The notes under the pieces were generated by a model. The model ran no database searches, had not been told where the DNA came from, and was given only the letters and a program-made list of their open reading frames with translations. A stretch of DNA of 64,000 nt, from the NCBI GenBank assembly GCA_023386885.1, contig JAEWIX010000025.1:1-64000 (forward strand), given 5' to 3'. Origin of the DNA: Pseudomonadota bacterium (GTDB lineage Bacteria; Pseudomonadota; Alphaproteobacteria; Rhizobiales; Xanthobacteraceae). The position numbers and the translations under genes are program-made. This document shows, piece by piece, positions 62,081-64,000 of the stretch (its first letter is position 1; each line of letters starts with the position of its first letter).

Positions 62081-62634
62081 CCGCGCCACCGGTCGATTCT
62101 CGCCAGAGCCCGCCAGACGCACCGAGCATCCATGCCTCCGCCGTTCTCGTCGGTGAGCAGGCTGTCCTGATCCGCGGCCCTTCAGGTTCCGGCAAGAGCC
62201 GACTGGCCTTCGAATTGATCCTGGCCGGACGCAGCGGGCAGATTCCGGCAGCGGTTCTGGTCGGCGACGACAGGATTCATCTCGAGGTCCGGCAAGGCCG
62301 GTTGTGGGTACGGCCAGCGCCCCGGCTGGCGGGGCTGATTGAAATTCGCGGGCTCGGCATCCGGCGCTGCGACTACATGTCCGAGGCGCCCATCGGCTGC
62401 GTGGTCGATCTCAACGCCGCCGACGGAGCCCGGCTTCCGACCCCGGAAAGCCTGATAACCACGCTTTCGGCGCTCGAACTGCCGCGAATTCCGGTCCCGA
62501 CCGGCTTTTCGGCACTGCCTTTGGTCATCGCCGCGCTCACCACGCTGCCTCTGTCCATCCCGCTCGCTTCAGCAAAGGACGATTGTTCGGGCGGAATTTG
62601 TCACCATATAGGGCCCACTGTCGCCACCGAATAG
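62077..62634 (+). CDS. hprK: HPr kinase/phosphorylase, short C-terminal-domain form (185 aa)
   Basis: Kinase and phosphorylase for the serine of HPr. Walker A GPSGSGKS is at residues 34-41, and VLVGDDRIHLE carries the catalytic acidic pair. Only the C-terminal catalytic domain is present; the N-terminal half of firmicute HprK (about 130 aa) is missing, as is normal in alphaproteobacteria. It overlaps chvG by ATGA, so translation of the kinase and PTS parts is coupled. Confidence 0.9.
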   Translation: MTAPPVDSRQSPPDAPSIHASAVLVGEQAVLIRGPSGSGKSRLAFELILAGRSGQIPAAVLVGDDRIHLEVRQGRLWVRPAPRLAGLIEIRGLGIRRCDYMSEAPIGCVVDLNAADGARLPTPESLITTLSALELPRIPVPTGFSALPLVIAALTTLPLSIPLASAKDDCSGGICHHIGPTVATE

Positions 62635-62763
62635 ATCCGCCCCGGTTCCCGCCTTGTGGCAAAATTTAGGGAAAATCGTGATGCTCCCCCCTTGCGCGGG
62701 AGCGCCGGATGGTCAAAGTGGCCCGTTCGTGCGGTGCACCAAAGCACCCGCGAGGAGTTTTCG

Positions 62764-63165
62764 ATGATTGGTCTGGTTCTTGTGACCCATGGGCGCCTTG
62801 CCGACGAATTCAGGGCAGCGCTCGAACATGTGATGGGTCCGCAAAAGCAAATCGAGGCGATTACGATCGGCGCCGAGGACGATGCCGATTTGTGTCGAAG
62901 CGATATCATTGAAGCCGTCAACCGCGTCGACAGCGGCAACGGCGTCGCGATTCTCACCGACATGTTCGGCGGCACGCCGTCGAACCTCGCGATCTCGTGT
63001 ATGAGCCGGCCGAAGGTCGAGGTTCTCGCCGGCATCAACTTGCCCATGCTGGTGAAACTCGCCAAGGTACGTAACGATCTGCCGCTGCCGGAAGCGATTG
63101 CCGCCGCGCAGGAAGCCGGTCGCAAGTACGTCACCATCGCCAGTCGTGTCCTCGCTGGAAAATGA
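62764..63165 (+). CDS. PTS fructose/mannose-type EIIA component (133 aa)
   Basis: Mannose-family EIIA domain with phospho-acceptor His9 in VLVTHGRLADEF and the FGGTPSNLA loop. No sugar permease is nearby, so this is a regulatory phospho-acceptor rather than sugar transport, as in the rhizobial PTS that responds to nutrients. The stop overlaps the HPr start (ATGA). The ATG at 62764 is 129 bp after hprK. Confidence 0.9.
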   Translation: MIGLVLVTHGRLADEFRAALEHVMGPQKQIEAITIGAEDDADLCRSDIIEAVNRVDSGNGVAILTDMFGGTPSNLAISCMSRPKVEVLAGINLPMLVKLAKVRNDLPLPEAIAAAQEAGRKYVTIASRVLAGK

Positions 63166-63503
63166 ACCCACCGCCCGACGATCTCCCCCTCTCCAGTGAC
63201 GGCAACGCAGCCGCTGCCGCATCGTCGTCCGGACCGGTCGTTCGCGAGCTTCCCATCACCAACAAGCGCGGCCTCCACGCGCGCGCGTCGGCGAAGTTCG
63301 TACAGCTGGTCGAACGCTTCAATGCCGACGTCACCGTCACGCGCAATGGCGAGACAGTGGGCGGCTCTTCGATCATGGGACTGATGATGCTCTCGGCAGG
63401 TCCGGGCACCACCATCACGGTGTCGGCAACGGGCGCGGATGCGGCCGAAGCGATCACCGCAATCGCCAATCTCGTCGGCAGCAAATTCGGCGAAGGCGAA
63501 TAG
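63162..63503 (+). CDS. Phosphocarrier protein HPr (113 aa)
   Basis: HPr with a 24-residue Ser/Ala-rich N-terminal extension. The phospho-histidine is His39 in NKRGLHARAS and the HprK target is Ser70 in GGSSIMGLMML. It is translationally coupled to the EIIA gene and completes the hprK-EIIA-HPr set. Ser phosphorylation by HprK and His phosphorylation through a PTS enzyme I encoded elsewhere presumably link carbon/nitrogen status to ChvGI. Confidence 0.93.
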   Translation: MNPPPDDLPLSSDGNAAAAASSSGPVVRELPITNKRGLHARASAKFVQLVERFNADVTVTRNGETVGGSSIMGLMMLSAGPGTTITVSATGADAAEAITAIANLVGSKFGEGE

Positions 63504-63514
63504 AACGCCTTACA

Positions 63515-64000
63515 TCAGGTGTGGACGCTGAAGCCTCGCGCCGCAAGCAGCGTCAATACGTCGTCGCGATGCGACCTGTCGCGGGTTTCGATCACCAGTT
63601 GAAGCAGGGTCGCTTTCGCCGGCAAGTCGGAGAACGTCCGCTGGTGCGAGACTTCGATAATGTTGGCGCCGGCTTCCGCAAGCAGATTGCAGACCAGCGC
63701 GAGTTGGCCGGGACGATCGACGATATCGATCTCAAGCTGCGTCAACCGGCCCTCGCGCGCCAGATCCCGCGTCAATACGGACGCGATCAACCGCGTATCG
63801 ATGTTGCCGCCGGTCAGGATCAGTCCGACATTCGTACCCTTGAAGCGCTCCGGCTCCGCCAGCACCGCGGCGAGGCCGACAGCGCCCGCGCCTTCCGCAA
63901 CCGTCTTCTCGACCGAGATCAACATCGCAACGGCGCGCTCGATATCATCGTCTGAAACAAGAATGATGTCGTCAACCAGACGCCGGATGATCTCCTGCGT
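63515..64000 (-). CDS. ilvA: Threonine dehydratase C-terminal part with ACT domain (gene cut by window end)
   Basis: Open leftward frame continuing past the right edge. The visible 161 residues cover the end of the PLP catalytic domain (SVEKTVAEGAGAVGLAAVLA, VGLILTGGNIDTRL) and a C-terminal ACT domain (IDIVDRPGQLALVCNLLAEAGANIIEVSHQR). This is IlvA/TdcB-type threonine dehydratase, making 2-oxobutanoate for isoleucine, with one short ACT domain. The stop lies 11 bp after the convergent HPr gene. The start is outside the window. Confidence 0.88.
   Translation of the reverse strand, partial: TQEIIRRLVDDIILVSDDDIERAVAMLISVEKTVAEGAGAVGLAAVLAEPERFKGTNVGLILTGGNIDTRLIASVLTRDLAREGRLTQLEIDIVDRPGQLALVCNLLAEAGANIIEVSHQRTFSDLPAKATLLQLVIETRDRSHRDDVLTLLAARGFSVHT

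Noticed and set aside
62077..62634. Truncated HPr kinase
   Set aside because: The short catalytic-domain-only form is the normal alphaproteobacterial HprK, so no truncation is inferred.
1..64000. CRISPR arrays, insertion sequences, prophage, tRNA or rRNA genes
   Set aside because: No regularly spaced repeats, transposase-like proteins, phage proteins or recognisable RNA genes were found; repeats seen are isolated intergenic palindromes.

Overview
The window is a stretch of GC-rich chromosome from an alphaproteobacterium of the order Rhizobiales (Hyphomicrobiales), most likely family Nitrobacteraceae (Bradyrhizobium, Rhodopseudomonas, Afipia and relatives). The evidence is the pckA / chvI-chvG / hprK / EIIA / HPr arrangement, a TRAP transporter + UPF0311 + crotonase + feruloyl-CoA synthase cluster that I recall from Rhodopseudomonas palustris, DUF2865 and Omp25-type envelope proteins, a TTAA-N7-TTAA CtrA-type box, and several intergenic palindromes of the kind scattered through these genomes. 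I see no rRNA or tRNA gene, transposase, phage gene or CRISPR array. Coding density is high and many starts overlap the previous stop. The exact genus cannot be set from the window.

Layout. 44-7174 (minus strand): a hydroxycinnamate (ferulate/p-coumarate type) uptake and degradation cluster: TRAP binding protein, small and large permeases, a UPF0311 protein, a crotonase, feruloyl-CoA synthase and an SDR dehydrogenase. Two look-alike palindromes (core TTATA-N3-TATAA) lie at the 5' ends of its two likely transcription units. 7495-16357: housekeeping and accessory enzymes: two small thioesterases, a LysR regulator, a flavin/PNPOx-fold protein, a GST-like protein, a WYL-type regulator with a CxxCxxCC protein, a haloalkane dehalogenase, a DUF3307 membrane protein, an isolated DUF6537 (indolepyruvate oxidoreductase tail) protein behind a membrane-anchored cyclic-nucleotide-binding protein, and a second crotonase. 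16520-19207: a MarR / OmpR-type regulator / sensor kinase operon of PetP-PetR type. 19495-21685: two branched-chain aminotransferases in tandem. 21692-27914: MATE exporter, then the operon uvrC-pgsA-moaD-moaE-prmB (minus strand).

28158-40585: an Omp25-like beta-barrel protein with a CtrA-type box upstream, RlmJ, an SbcD/SbcC-like (YhaO/YhaN) nuclease-ATPase pair, RadC, methionine aminopeptidase, SfsA, an MscS channel and a CPA1-type K+(Na+)/H+ antiporter. 40595-43665: a molybdate operon read right to left as molbindin, secreted protein, ModA, ModB, ModC; ModC lacks the usual C-terminal Mop domain and the free molbindin heads the same operon. 43830-50115: murein endopeptidase MepA, a second complete TRAP transporter with a stem-loop between its binding-protein and permease genes, PyrE, and an ArsB/NhaD-type ion transporter. 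50195-56569: a DUF2865 protein, small unknown proteins, glycogen phosphorylase, an aldo/keto reductase and a TesB-like thioesterase. 56673-63503: PEP carboxykinase, a HugZ-like haem/flavin-fold protein, then the ChvI-ChvG two-component system run together with HPr kinase, EIIA and HPr, the core of the rhizobial regulatory PTS. The window ends inside a threonine dehydratase gene.

How the parts fit: the first cluster imports plant phenylpropanoids and activates them to CoA thioesters. The MoaD/MoaE and Mod genes feed molybdenum cofactor synthesis. The ChvGI-PTS block next to pckA links envelope or acid sensing to the gluconeogenic switch. The most unusual items are the paired palindromes of the hydroxycinnamate cluster, the stand-alone DUF6537 gene coupled to a Popeye-like cNMP-binding membrane protein, the split ModC/molbindin arrangement, an AT-rich 402-bp spacer before a 55-residue gene, and several structured intergenic repeats.
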